Positions 24,886 to 33,466 of a stretch of DNA of 51,929 nt are shown here, piece after piece (position 1 is the first letter of the stretch; each line of letters starts with the position of its first letter). The stretch spans positions 1 through 51,929 of the forward strand of contig JAFQZK010000002.1 in NCBI GenBank assembly GCA_017405965.1, written 5' to 3'. The notes beneath the pieces were generated by a model. The model ran no database searches. It saw only the letters and a program-made list of their open reading frames with translations, and was not told the DNA's origin. The translations under genes were made by a program, and so were the position numbers. The stretch comes from Muribaculaceae bacterium. Its GTDB lineage: Bacteria > Bacteroidota > Bacteroidia > Bacteroidales > Muribaculaceae.

Positions 24886-25881
24886 ATGGCTTATTTTTCA
24901 GTGATAGTACCGGTGTATAACCGGCGTGACGAGGTGGAGGACCTGTTGAGGAGCCTCACCCTGCAGACCGACAAGGATTTTGAGATCATTCTGGTGGAGG
25001 ACGGCTCGACCGAGCGCTGCGAGGACATCGCGCTGCGCTACAGCACCGAGCTGGACCTGCGCTACTTCTATAAAGCAAATGAGGGACGCTCCATCGCCCG
25101 CAACTACGGGTTGGAGCACGCCACGGGCCAGTATTTTGTCTTCTTTGACAGCGACTGCGTCATCCCGCCTGACTATTTCAAGACGTTGGGCCGTGAGCTG
25201 GCCAACAACTATGTGCCGTGCTTCGGCGGCCCCGATGCGGCCAGCGACGACTTTACCGATGTGCAGAAGGCCATATCCTTCTCGATGACGTCGTTCTTGA
25301 CCACCGGCGGCATCCGTGGTGGCAAGGTGCAGATGGAGAAATTCGTGCCCCGTTCGTTCAACATGGGCTATTCGCGCGAGGTGTGGGAGAAAGTGGGCGG
25401 TTTCCGCGAGATGTTCAGCGAGGACATCGATATGAGCACCCGCGTGCGCCAGGCCGGCTTCGACATCCGCCTGATCCGCCCTGCATTCGTCTATCACAAG
25501 CGTCGCACGAGTCTCAGCAAGTTCGCGCGCCAGACCTACGTCTTCGGCATGTCGCGCATCACGCTCAAGCTGCTGTATCCTGACAGTCTCAAGGCTGTGC
25601 ATTGCCTGCCCGCAGTGTTCACCATCGGGTGCGCCCTGCTGCTGTTGCTCTCGCTGTGGAAGTGGTGGTTCCTGCTGCCCATCCTGCTCTATGCCGCGAT
25701 GTTGTGGGTTGCCGCTCTTGTCAAGACGCGCAGCCTCAAGATAGCTTGCCTTGCTGTGGCATCAAGTTTCACGCAGCTGTGCAGCTACGGCTGGGGCTTC
25801 ATCAAGGCCTACGTTTGGAAAATCCTCTTGAAGCATGGTCGTGACATCAACGAGGAAGTGGCGATGAGAAAAGGGAAGTGA
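24886..25881 (+). CDS. Family 2 glycosyltransferase, membrane-attached
   Basis: This 331-residue GT-A enzyme opens with FSVIVPVYNRRDEVEDLLRS, then IILVEDGSTE, ANEGRSIARNYGLEHATG and the metal-binding FFDSDCVIPP. The acceptor-site motif SEDIDMSTRVRQAGFDIRL is present. Two hydrophobic segments follow (about 240-290: VFTIGCALLLLLSLW, WFLLPILLYAAMLWV). It probably adds a sugar to a lipid-linked or surface glycan at the inner membrane. It stands alone, not in a polysaccharide cluster, so donor and acceptor are unknown. Confidence 0.9.
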   Translation: MAYFSVIVPVYNRRDEVEDLLRSLTLQTDKDFEIILVEDGSTERCEDIALRYSTELDLRYFYKANEGRSIARNYGLEHATGQYFVFFDSDCVIPPDYFKTLGRELANNYVPCFGGPDAASDDFTDVQKAISFSMTSFLTTGGIRGGKVQMEKFVPRSFNMGYSREVWEKVGGFREMFSEDIDMSTRVRQAGFDIRLIRPAFVYHKRRTSLSKFARQTYVFGMSRITLKLLYPDSLKAVHCLPAVFTIGCALLLLLSLWKWWFLLPILLYAAMLWVAALVKTRSLKIACLAVASSFTQLCSYGWGFIKAYVWKILLKHGRDINEEVAMRKGK

Positions 25882-26007
25882 TTATAAACTACGAATTTCG
25901 CTAATTAAACAAAGGCGACACAGCATATGACAATTTGTGAAATTAGATTTAATGTATGCGGATGCCAATTTGTATCATTTGCGTAATTAGTAGTTCAGTG
26001 TTCTGAT

Positions 26008-26736
26008 ATGATCGAGGAGAAAGACAATAGCAAGCAGATGGCCTCTCGCAACATCAAGGAGACCGTCCCCGAGGAGGACCGCCCGCGAGAGAAGGCCAAG
26101 AAGCATGGTTTCGGTAGTCTCTCCACAGCCGAACTGCTGGCCATCCTGCTCCGGGTGGGAACGCCTGGCGAGTCGGTGGTGGACTTGTGCCAACGCATCC
26201 TGCGCGACAATGACGACAAACTCTACCTCATCGCCCGCAAGGGCATCAATAACCTAGTGAAGAACTATCACGGCATCGGCGAGGTCAAGGCCATCGAAAT
26301 CCTTGCCGCCCTGGAACTGGCGCGTCGCTACCAGCAGGAGGAATTCCAGGAACGCTTCAAGATTACCAGCAGTGACGACGCCTACAACTATCTGCGCTCG
26401 CGCATGGAGCACCTCGACCACGAGGAAATCATGGTCGTGCTGCTCAACCATGCCAAGCAGGTCGAGGAGTGCGTGCGCATCAGTAGCGGCGGCACCGCCA
26501 TGACCGTTGCCGACATCAAGATGATCCTGCGACCTGCCATCGAGCGCCTGTCGTCGGGCATCATCCTCGCCCATAACCACCCGAGCGACAATCCCAATCC
26601 CAGCGTGCAGGACGACCGCCTGACCGAGCGCGTGCACCAGGCCTGCAAGGTGATGGACATCCAGTTGGTGGACCACATCATCGTGTGCCGCGGCAACCGC
26701 TACTACAGCTACGCCGACCACGCCCGTTTACTCTAA
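26008..26736 (+). CDS. radC: RadC family protein (JAB/MPN domain)
   Basis: The 242-residue protein has an N-terminal helix-hairpin-helix region (FGSLSTAELLAILLRVGTPG, GIGEVKAIEILAALELARR) and a C-terminal JAB-type metalloprotease fold with the zinc motif HNHPSDNPNPS followed by D at the expected spacing (SVQDDRLT). Despite its name a DNA-repair role is unproven; the family is often tied to mobile DNA, though here it sits among core genes. The length is slightly above the usual 220-230. Confidence 0.92.
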   Translation: MIEEKDNSKQMASRNIKETVPEEDRPREKAKKHGFGSLSTAELLAILLRVGTPGESVVDLCQRILRDNDDKLYLIARKGINNLVKNYHGIGEVKAIEILAALELARRYQQEEFQERFKITSSDDAYNYLRSRMEHLDHEEIMVVLLNHAKQVEECVRISSGGTAMTVADIKMILRPAIERLSSGIILAHNHPSDNPNPSVQDDRLTERVHQACKVMDIQLVDHIIVCRGNRYYSYADHARLL

Positions 26737-26760
26737 ATTGTTAACAAAAAGCATAACGGT

Positions 26761-27681
26761 ATGAAAAAATTCTGGAAATATCTTTTTCGCATTGTAGTGG
26801 GCATCTTTGCCGTTATCGGCCTGCTGGTGACAATCGCTTATTGTTTTATAGCGGCCAATGGTTATTTTATCAGCATCTATGACCCGGTTGTTGCCGCCGA
26901 AGCCGAGAATATCGAATTGCTCAAGCAGTCATCGTTCAAGCCCGATACCGTTCAGTATCAGTTCGCTGCAGTCTGTGACTCGGCCCGTGCCCGCGAGATA
27001 ATGGACTACTTCATGCTCGACACGCTCTATCGTGCTGATGCCACGACTTGGGAAAAGGCGTTGGCCATCTCTAAGTTTGTAGCCACCAATATTCCTCATG
27101 ATCAACCTAAGGATAGCCCCAAGCATCCTAATGCCATTGACCTGTGGAAATATTCACAGGAAGTCAATCCCGGTTTCAACTGCCGCATGCACGCCATCCT
27201 CAACTACGAGTTGATGCAGGCTGCCGGTCTGACGGCCCGTTATGTGACCTGCCTGCCGCAGGACAGGAATGACCAGGACTGTCATGTAGTGAACGAGGTT
27301 TGGCTCCCCGAACTGGGCAAATGGGCTTTCATTGATTCGGACATGGACGGGCACTATTGTACCGATAAGGAAGGCACTCCGCTCAATCTGCTGGAGATGC
27401 GTCAGAAGTATGTTGCCGGTGAGCAGATGGTGATGTATCCTGGTTTTGAGAATCCGACGTCAAAGCATGACTATTACTATTCCTACATGGCAAAGAACAC
27501 CTATTGGTTCTCGTGCTGGGAAACCCTGCATTTCTACCAGGAGAATCGTTCTCAGACAGATAATAAGGATTTCGGAAGAGGAGATATTGTAATCGTTCCC
27601 GAGCATTTTGAACCCTTTCACATTGACTCCACCGACATCGTCACAACCGATGCATCCCGTTTCTGGATGCCTCCAAAATAA
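26761..27681 (+). CDS. Transglutaminase-like domain membrane protein
   Basis: The 306-residue protein has one N-terminal transmembrane segment or uncleaved signal (about 8-32: LFRIVVGIFAVIGLLVTIAY) and a periplasmic transglutaminase-like cysteine-protease fold. The triad is visible as Cys in FNCRMHAILNYEL (about 142), His in DCHVVNEVWLPE (about 176) and Asp in KWAFIDSDMD (about 190). These proteins are peptidases or amidases rather than true cross-linkers. The substrate is unknown. The start follows radC by 24 bases, so the two may be cotranscribed. Confidence 0.8.
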   Translation: MKKFWKYLFRIVVGIFAVIGLLVTIAYCFIAANGYFISIYDPVVAAEAENIELLKQSSFKPDTVQYQFAAVCDSARAREIMDYFMLDTLYRADATTWEKALAISKFVATNIPHDQPKDSPKHPNAIDLWKYSQEVNPGFNCRMHAILNYELMQAAGLTARYVTCLPQDRNDQDCHVVNEVWLPELGKWAFIDSDMDGHYCTDKEGTPLNLLEMRQKYVAGEQMVMYPGFENPTSKHDYYYSYMAKNTYWFSCWETLHFYQENRSQTDNKDFGRGDIVIVPEHFEPFHIDSTDIVTTDASRFWMPPK

Positions 27682-27734
27682 CGCTTATTTCGATTAATCA
27701 ATATTGATCATAACCTCATTAAAATCCAACTGAC

Positions 27735-28610
27735 ATGAAAGTTCTTAAATTGATGATGCTCATTGCATTGGCTATGATGGTTGCCACCTCGTGCAACCCG
27801 AAGAAAGAGGCTCCCAAATCCAAGGTGCTGGTATTGTATTACTCCCTGACGTCCAACACCAAGACCTTGGCCCAGGAGATTGCCACACGTCTCGATGCCG
27901 ACATCGAGGAAATCACCCTCGTGGAACCCTATGACACAGCCTTCCAAGCCACAATTGACCGCTGCAAGGCCGACCGCGAGAAAGGCATCTTGCCCGAGAT
28001 TAAGCCCTTGAAATCGAATATCGCCGATTATGACAGGATCTTCATCGGCTATCCCATCTGGTTCGGCACATACGCTCCCCCTATTGCCTCATTGCTCGAT
28101 AAGATTGACTTGAGTGACAAGTGGGTCGTGCCGTTCTGCACCTTCGGCAGCGGTGGTCTGGAATCGAGCGTGAAGGACTTGACCGAGAAACAGCCCAATG
28201 CCAAGGTGTTGCCCGGTTACGGCGTGCGTGCCGCTCGCATGAATGCCATGCCCAAGGAACTTGAAAACTTCCTGAAGCGCTATAATGCCCTTATGGTTGC
28301 ATTTGACCCAGCTAATAAGGAGAATAAACCGACAGAATCAGTTTTCATGCCAGCTGACTTCCCCGAGCAGCATCCCGTGAGCGCCGACGAGGCCGCTATC
28401 TTTGACGCCGCAGTCAACGGCTATCCGATGCTCAATGCCAAGGCTAAGACGGTCGCATCACGCTCCATCCCCGAGGGTACCGAATACCTGTTCACCGCGA
28501 TGGACAAGCCTCGCGAGGACAAGCCCGATATGCCGCCTGCCAGCGAAATCAAGGTCTATGTGATTGTCGAGAAAGGCAAGTCACCAGAGTTCACCAGGGT
28601 CGTGAGATAA
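27735..28610 (+). CDS. Flavodoxin-domain lipoprotein
   Basis: This 291-residue lipoprotein (lipobox ATSC, Cys at about 20) has a flavodoxin-like FMN fold: KVLVLYYSLTSNTKTLAQEI carries the FMN-phosphate loop SLTSNTKT, followed by RIFIGYPIWFGTYAPPI and VVPFCTFGSGGLESS. Export of a flavodoxin is unusual, because most are cytoplasmic; Bacteroidota encode several such lipoprotein forms of unknown redox partner. The C-terminal 90 residues (about 200-291) are an extra domain without a recognised match. A strong hairpin follows the gene. Confidence 0.85.
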   Translation: MKVLKLMMLIALAMMVATSCNPKKEAPKSKVLVLYYSLTSNTKTLAQEIATRLDADIEEITLVEPYDTAFQATIDRCKADREKGILPEIKPLKSNIADYDRIFIGYPIWFGTYAPPIASLLDKIDLSDKWVVPFCTFGSGGLESSVKDLTEKQPNAKVLPGYGVRAARMNAMPKELENFLKRYNALMVAFDPANKENKPTESVFMPADFPEQHPVSADEAAIFDAAVNGYPMLNAKAKTVASRSIPEGTEYLFTAMDKPREDKPDMPPASEIKVYVIVEKGKSPEFTRVVR

Positions 28611-28671
28611 CTCGAGCCACTTTGCGTTTTTGCGGTTATCACACATCCCTGTAACCACAATTTATCTCATG

Positions 28672-28701
28672 CGAATGCAACGTCAATTGATGTTGCATTC
28701 G
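28672..28701 (+). terminator. Terminator after the flavodoxin gene
   Basis: CGAATGCAAC (28672-28681) pairs exactly with GTTGCATTCG (28692-28701). The inner TCAA/TTGA continues the stem, and TTGTTTATA follows. Confidence 0.65.
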
Positions 28702-28756
28702 TTGTTTATACCTAAAAATGATGATGATTCTGCCGTTTTTCGCCTGATTAAGGGAT

Positions 28757-28786
28757 TTTGCATCATAAGAAATAGGTATAATTTTG
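28757..28786 (+). promoter_or_regulatory. Promoter of the OprB-like porin gene
   Basis: TTTG (28757-28760) and TAATTTTG (28779-28786) are 18 bases apart, about 50 bases before the start codon. Confidence 0.6.
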
Positions 28787-28835
28787 CAGCGTCAATAAGA
28801 CGAACTCGCATTATAGCAGATTATCATAGCATAAT

Positions 28836-29912
28836 ATGATTACAAAAAACACATTCATTTCTGCCATCCTCACGATTATGATCGCTGTGGGAGGGAATTC
28901 CGCATACGCTCAAGACACCACAAAGACTTTTGTTCCCATCCTCAAATATACCGCCGACCTTGTGGTCAACACCCATGGCGGAATCAAGACCGGCACCGTC
29001 TATCAAGGCTATGCCGAGGCCGGTGTGGAAATCAACCCATGGAAGAATGGCCAGTTCAATTTCTCGATAGCCTCGACCCATGGCGGTTTGCCGACGGGTA
29101 CACTGATAGGCGACTGGCAGGAAATGGACAATATCGAGGCTGCTGATCACATCTTTGCCCTCAACGCATGGTACAGCCACACCATCGGCAAAGTCACGAT
29201 TCTTGCCGGTCTTCAAGATGCCAATGACACCTACTCGACGCGCGACGCATCCTGTCCCCTGCAAAACACGGCTTTCGGCGGGAACGTGGTGTTCATGTCG
29301 GGCGGTAATGTCCCCACCATGCCCACCAACGGACTGGGAGTGACTGCCATGTGGAACGTCAGCGAAGCGTTCAAGTGGCAGGCGGGCGTCTTTGATGGCG
29401 GCGTCATAGGCTTGGACGACGGCAACAGGTTCAACCTCAAGCACAAACTGAGCAGCAGCAAGGGCTACCTCATCGTCAGCGAGGCACATGTCATGCCCGC
29501 CGACGCGATGGTGCTCAAGGCTGGTGCCTACTACCACACGGGGCTTGAAAACCGCGGCTATTACGCCTCATTTGAAAACACGTTCAGATTGCAGGGTGAA
29601 CAGGCTATCAATGCTTTTGTCACTGGCGGGTATTCTCCTCATGCGACTGATGCGGCTACGGCCGCTATCACCGCGGGGTGCTCATTGATCTCTTTATTCA
29701 GCAAGAGCGGTGCAGATGCTTTGACCGCAGGATTGGCCACCGCCCATCTCGACGGCCACCGCTGGGAAACAGCCCTTGAATTGAATTACCGATACCAGTT
29801 GGGACGCTATTTCTTTGTCTCGCCCGACTTGCAATGGATTCTCAACCCCATGGGTTGTGTGGGGGCCAAGAATGCGCTGGTGAGCACGTTGAGGCTGGGA
29901 TTTGAACTCTAA
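28836..29912 (+). CDS. Carbohydrate-selective porin, OprB-like
   Basis: The 358-residue outer-membrane porin has a signal peptide (to AYAQ, about 26). Strand-rich sequence runs throughout (YQGYAEAGVEINPWKNGQF, FNFSIASTHGGLP, ALNAWYSHTIGKVTILAGLQ, KAGAYYHTGLENRGYYAS). The C-terminal motif FVSPDLQWILNPMG ... LVSTLRLGFEL is characteristic of OprB porins and gives the terminal aromatic-type strand needed for assembly. It allows passive uptake of sugars or other small solutes. It is a single gene between a promoter and a perfect hairpin. Confidence 0.85.
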   Translation: MITKNTFISAILTIMIAVGGNSAYAQDTTKTFVPILKYTADLVVNTHGGIKTGTVYQGYAEAGVEINPWKNGQFNFSIASTHGGLPTGTLIGDWQEMDNIEAADHIFALNAWYSHTIGKVTILAGLQDANDTYSTRDASCPLQNTAFGGNVVFMSGGNVPTMPTNGLGVTAMWNVSEAFKWQAGVFDGGVIGLDDGNRFNLKHKLSSSKGYLIVSEAHVMPADAMVLKAGAYYHTGLENRGYYASFENTFRLQGEQAINAFVTGGYSPHATDAATAAITAGCSLISLFSKSGADALTAGLATAHLDGHRWETALELNYRYQLGRYFFVSPDLQWILNPMGCVGAKNALVSTLRLGFEL

Positions 29913-29915
29913 AAA

Positions 29916-29985
29916 CTCCTAACTCCTAACTTCTAACTTCTAACTTCTAACTTCTAAACCCTAACCCCTAAACTCTAAACTCTAA
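29916..29985. repeat. Ten-unit NYYCTAA heptamer array
   Basis: Ten uninterrupted 7-base units, each ending CTAA: CTCCTAA x2, CTTCTAA x4, ACCCTAA, CCCCTAA and ACTCTAA x2. The array starts 3 bases past the porin stop. It resembles a degenerate telomere-type repeat and has the same period as the arrays near etfBA. Confidence 0.85.
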
Positions 29986-29989
29986 ACTT

Positions 29990-30021
29990 CATGCCCTTGA
30001 AGTACACACTTCAAGGGCATG
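29990..30021. terminator. Bidirectional hairpin between porin and Nudix genes
   Basis: CATGCCCTTGAAGT (29990-30003) pairs exactly with ACTTCAAGGGCATG (30008-30021), with loop ACAC. The right arm overlaps the last codons of the leftward Nudix gene. Confidence 0.7.
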
Positions 30022-30571
30022 AATAATGATGCTCGGCCATGTAGCGCCACAGCGGTGCTGCCATGAGGGCTTGTAACTGGCGATTCTCGACGAGCATCGC
30101 CTCAACCTCATCGCGCGTCAAGAGCAGCACCGCAATGTCCTCGCTGGCATCGAGCTGCTGGTCGCTGAGGCGCTCCACGCCCTCGGCCAGGAAACAGTGT
30201 GTGATGTTGTCACAGATGCTGGGATTCTGGCCCACGGTCATGATTTCGCGCCATGTGCCACCGCCATAACCTGTCTCTTCAAGCAGCTCGCGGCGGGCGG
30301 CATCGATGGGTGCCTCGCCCTCTTCGACAACGCCGGCGCACAGCTCGTCAAGCACGATGTCCATGGCGTGACGGTACTGGCGCACCATCACAAACTCGCC
30401 CTCGCGGGTGATGGCGATGATGTTTACCCACTCGGGGTACTCCAGCACGTAGTGTTCGGGATTGATGCGTCCGTCGGGCAGCTGCACCTTGTCCACGCGG
30501 GCGGTGAGCCAGGGCCGCTGGATGATGTAGCGGCTCTCGAGCGTGGTCCATTTTTTGATCTCCTTTGCCAT
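30011..30571 (-). CDS. Nudix hydrolase (ADP-ribose pyrophosphatase-like)
   Basis: The 186-residue enzyme has a complete Nudix box, G-x5-E-x7-RELLEETG, in GVVEEGEAPIDAARRELLEETGY (read as two parts, about residues 80-102). Upstream, NIIAITREGEFVMVRQYRHA and downstream GQNPSICDNITHCFLAEGVE match the ADP-ribose/NudF-type subfamily, which hydrolyses nucleoside-diphosphate-X compounds. It is cytoplasmic, and convergent with the porin gene. The end of the coding region forms one arm of a perfect hairpin. Confidence 0.9.
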   Translation of the reverse strand: MAKEIKKWTTLESRYIIQRPWLTARVDKVQLPDGRINPEHYVLEYPEWVNIIAITREGEFVMVRQYRHAMDIVLDELCAGVVEEGEAPIDAARRELLEETGYGGGTWREIMTVGQNPSICDNITHCFLAEGVERLSDQQLDASEDIAVLLLTRDEVEAMLVENRQLQALMAAPLWRYMAEHHYSCP

Positions 30572-30642
30572 TGCGATTGGGTATTGGTCTATTTTAATAA
30601 CGAGGATTCACCCCAAATGGTACCCGATTGCAAAAAAAAATG

Positions 30643-30650
30643 TAACTTTG
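30643..30650 (+). promoter_or_regulatory. -7 box of the antiterminator-gmd-fcl operon
   Basis: TAACTTTG lies inside the longer open frame that starts at ATG 30617. This supports initiation at GTG 30656 or 30662. No TTTG box at the standard spacing was seen. Confidence 0.45.
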
Positions 30651-30655
30651 CACTT

Positions 30656-31243
30656 GTGGAAGTGAGGACAATCAAGAAAAAAGGTCGCGAAAAGAAGGTG
30701 TGGTATGCCATTCGCGTGACCTATAATCGCGAACTCAAGGTCAAGGAAGACCTCGATGCACGCGACATCAAGTGCTTTGTGCCCATGCAGTATCGGCGTG
30801 AGGAGCGCGGCGGCGTGATGGTCAAGCGACTGGTGCCCAGCGTGCACAACCTCATTTTCATCTACCTCACGCCCAGTGAGATGAAAGAATACAAGATGAG
30901 TACCGAATTGCCCATCCGCTACATCATGAACCGCGAGACGGGCAAACCCATTATCGTGCCTACCCGCGAGATGGAGAATTTTATCAAGGTGGCGGGTACC
31001 TACGAGGAGAAACTCATCTACCTTGAATCCAATCCGGGCGATTTCAGTAGGGGAGAGCGGGTGCGCATCATCGGCGGCACGTTTGCCGGTGCCGAGGGCG
31101 TGTTTGTCCGCGTCAAGGGTGACCGTCGCGTGGTTGTCAACGTCGAGGGACTGGTGGCCGTCGCAACCACCTTCGTACATCCGTCGATGATTGAAAAAAT
31201 CCCCGATGATGAAGATGATAACAGACTAGATAACGCTTTATAG
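30656..31243 (+). CDS. NusG-like (UpxY-type) transcription antiterminator
   Basis: This protein of about 195 residues has an N-terminal NGN domain ([51 protein letters not shown]) and a C-terminal KOW motif ([20 protein letters not shown]). It belongs with the specialised NusG paralogues (UpxY/LoaP-like) that help RNA polymerase read through polysaccharide operons. The start is uncertain: GTG at 30656 or 30662 lies just past a TAACTTTG box, whereas the ATG at 30617 precedes it. It is 7 bases upstream of gmd and so probably controls the gmd-fcl operon it heads. Confidence 0.85.
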   Translation: MEVRTIKKKGREKKVWYAIRVTYNRELKVKEDLDARDIKCFVPMQYRREERGGVMVKRLVPSVHNLIFIYLTPSEMKEYKMSTELPIRYIMNRETGKPIIVPTREMENFIKVAGTYEEKLIYLESNPGDFSRGERVRIIGGTFAGAEGVFVRVKGDRRVVVNVEGLVAVATTFVHPSMIEKIPDDEDDNRLDNAL

Positions 31244-31250
31244 AACGACA

Positions 31251-32333
31251 ATGAACGAGAATAATCAGAGAGTCGCCCTCATTACGGGCATCACGGGACA
31301 GGATGGTTCCTATCTGGCGGAGTTCCTGCTGGATAAGGGCTACGAGGTGCACGGCATCCTGCGCCGCAGCAGCAGCTTCAACACGGGGCGCATCGAGCAC
31401 CTGTACCTCGACGAGTGGGTGCGTGACATGAAGCAGCGCCGCCTCATCAACCTGCACTACGGCGACATGACCGACAGCAGTTCGCTCATCCGCATCATCG
31501 AGAAGATCAAGCCCGACGAGATCTACAACCTGGCGGCACAAAGCCATGTGAAGGTGTCGTTCGACGTGCCCGAGTACACGGCCGAGACCGATGCCGTGGG
31601 CACCCTGCGACTCATCGAGGCGGTGCGCATCGCCGGTCTGGAAAAAGAGACGCGCATCTATCAGGCCAGCACCAGCGAACTCTATGGCAAGGTGCAGGAG
31701 GTGCCGCAGAGCGAGACCACGCCGTTCTATCCTCGCAGCCCCTACGGTTGCGCGAAGCTGTACTCGTTCTGGATCATGAAGAACTACCGCGAGAGTTACG
31801 GGATGTTCTGCGCCAACGGCATCCTGTTCAACCACGAGAGTGAGCGCCGCGGCGAGACCTTCGTGACGCGCAAGATCACCGTTGCCGCGGCACGCATCGC
31901 CCACGGCCTGCAGGACAAACTCTACCTGGGCAACCTCAACGCCCTGCGCGACTGGGGCTATGCCCGCGACTATGTGGAGTGCATGTGGCTCATTCTGCAG
32001 CAGCCCGAACCCGATGATTTCGTCATCGCCACGGGCGAGTACCACTCTGTCAGGGAGTTCTGCACACTGGCTTTCCGCTATGCCGGCATCGAGCTGGAAT
32101 GGAAAGGCGAGGGGCTTGACGAGAAGGGTATCGACGTGGCTACCGGCAAGGTGCTGGTTGAAGTGGACCCGAAGTATTTCCGCCCCGCTGAGGTGGACCA
32201 GCTGTTGGGCGATCCAACCAAGGCCCGCAACGTCCTGGGCTGGAACCCGCGCAAAACCTCGTTCAACGACCTCGTGCGCATCATGATGGAGTATGACATG
32301 CAGCACATCAAGAAGATCTACCACCTCCAGTAA
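31251..32333 (+). CDS. gmd: GDP-mannose 4,6-dehydratase
   Basis: The enzyme converts GDP-mannose to GDP-4-keto-6-deoxymannose, the first step to GDP-L-fucose, in the cytoplasm. It is a 360-residue SDR with NADP-binding [14 protein letters not shown] near residues 13-26, [15 protein letters not shown], the Ser/Thr-Glu of [10 protein letters not shown] and the YxxxK of [29 protein letters not shown] and [10 protein letters not shown] are specific to Gmd. It starts 7 bases after the antiterminator gene and is followed by fcl 39 bases on. Confidence 0.97.
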   Translation: MNENNQRVALITGITGQDGSYLAEFLLDKGYEVHGILRRSSSFNTGRIEHLYLDEWVRDMKQRRLINLHYGDMTDSSSLIRIIEKIKPDEIYNLAAQSHVKVSFDVPEYTAETDAVGTLRLIEAVRIAGLEKETRIYQASTSELYGKVQEVPQSETTPFYPRSPYGCAKLYSFWIMKNYRESYGMFCANGILFNHESERRGETFVTRKITVAAARIAHGLQDKLYLGNLNALRDWGYARDYVECMWLILQQPEPDDFVIATGEYHSVREFCTLAFRYAGIELEWKGEGLDEKGIDVATGKVLVEVDPKYFRPAEVDQLLGDPTKARNVLGWNPRKTSFNDLVRIMMEYDMQHIKKIYHLQ

Positions 32334-32372
32334 CCGGTCCTTTAGCCCAATTAGCCCAATCAACAACCAGTC

Positions 32373-33443
32373 ATGGAAAAAGAATCAAAGATATATGTGG
32401 CCGGCCATCGCGGACTCGTGGGCAGCGCCATCTGGAACAGCCTGCAAAACAAGGGCTACACCAAACTCATCGGCTGCACCCATCAGGAACTTGACTTGAT
32501 GGATGCCGTGGCGGTGCGGCGCTTCTTTGACGAGGAGCAGCCCGAGTATGTCGTGCTGGCGGCAGCCCATGTGGGCGGCATCATGGCAAACTTGAAGTAC
32601 CGCGCCGACTTCATCTACCAGAACCTTGTCATCCAGCAGAACGTCATCGGCGAGAGCTGGAGGCACGCCGTCAAGAAGCTGCTCTTCCTAGGCAGTACCT
32701 GCATCTACCCGCGCGAGGCTCCGCAGCCCATCGGCGAGACAGCCTTGCTGACGTCGCCCCTGGAATATACCAACGAGCCCTATGCCATCGCTAAGATTGC
32801 GGGCCTGAAGATGTGCGAGAGCTTCAATCTGCAGTACGGCACCAACTTCATTGCCGTGATGCCCACCAACCTGTACGGCCCGCGCGACAATTTCAACCTC
32901 GAGACCAGCCATGTCATGCCGGCCATGATCAGGAAAATGCATCTGGCCAAATTGCTCAACGAGGGCGACTACGACGGCATCCGCGCCGATCTGGACCGTC
33001 GGCCCGTCGAGGGGATTGACGGCAGTGCTGCCGAGGAGGCAATCGTCGCCCTGCTTGAGAAATACGGTATCCTGAAAGACCGTCTGCGCCTGTGGGGCAC
33101 TGGAGCGCCCATCCGTGAATTCCTGTGGAGCGAGGACATGGCCGACGCCAGCGTCTACTGCCTGGAGCACATCGATTTTAAGGACGTGCGCGGCACGGGC
33201 GAGGAGGTGCGCAACTGCCACATCAACATCGGCAGCGGCAAGGAGGTCACCATACGCCAATTGGCCGAATTGGTCAAGGCGACTGTCGGCTACCGCGGCA
33301 CCATTGAGTGGGACGCCACCAAGCCCGACGGCACCCTGCGCAAGCTCACCGACGTGAGCAAGTTGCACGCCCTCGGTTGGCACCATACCATGGAACTTGA
33401 GGACGGTGTACCGGCCCTCTACCGCTGGTACCTGGAGAATTGA
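32373..33443 (+). CDS. fcl: GDP-L-fucose synthase
   Basis: This enzyme epimerises and reduces GDP-4-keto-6-deoxymannose to GDP-L-fucose. It is a 356-residue SDR with VAGHRGLVGSAIW at the N-terminus, FLGSTCIYPREAPQPI and YAIAKIAGLKMCE (YxxxK). TNLYGPRDNFNLETSHVMPA is typical. An insert of about 40 residues (LNEGDYDGIRADLDRRP to EKYGI) lies before LRLWGTGAPIREFLW, a variant seen in Bacteroidales. With gmd it supplies fucose for surface glycans or glycoproteins. Confidence 0.96.
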   Translation: MEKESKIYVAGHRGLVGSAIWNSLQNKGYTKLIGCTHQELDLMDAVAVRRFFDEEQPEYVVLAAAHVGGIMANLKYRADFIYQNLVIQQNVIGESWRHAVKKLLFLGSTCIYPREAPQPIGETALLTSPLEYTNEPYAIAKIAGLKMCESFNLQYGTNFIAVMPTNLYGPRDNFNLETSHVMPAMIRKMHLAKLLNEGDYDGIRADLDRRPVEGIDGSAAEEAIVALLEKYGILKDRLRLWGTGAPIREFLWSEDMADASVYCLEHIDFKDVRGTGEEVRNCHINIGSGKEVTIRQLAELVKATVGYRGTIEWDATKPDGTLRKLTDVSKLHALGWHHTMELEDGVPALYRWYLEN

Positions 33444-33466
33444 TTCATTAAACTAAACGATTGACT

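Noticed and set aside
25885-26000. Imperfect repeat of AACTAC ... TAATTA words between the glycosyltransferase and radC genes
   Set aside because: The arms match only in part (AACTACGAATTTCGCTAATTA versus AACTACTAATTA), too weak to call a defined repeat from one copy.
29916-29985. CRISPR array
   Set aside because: The units are 7 bases with no spacers, and no cas gene is present. The same holds for the arrays near etfBA.
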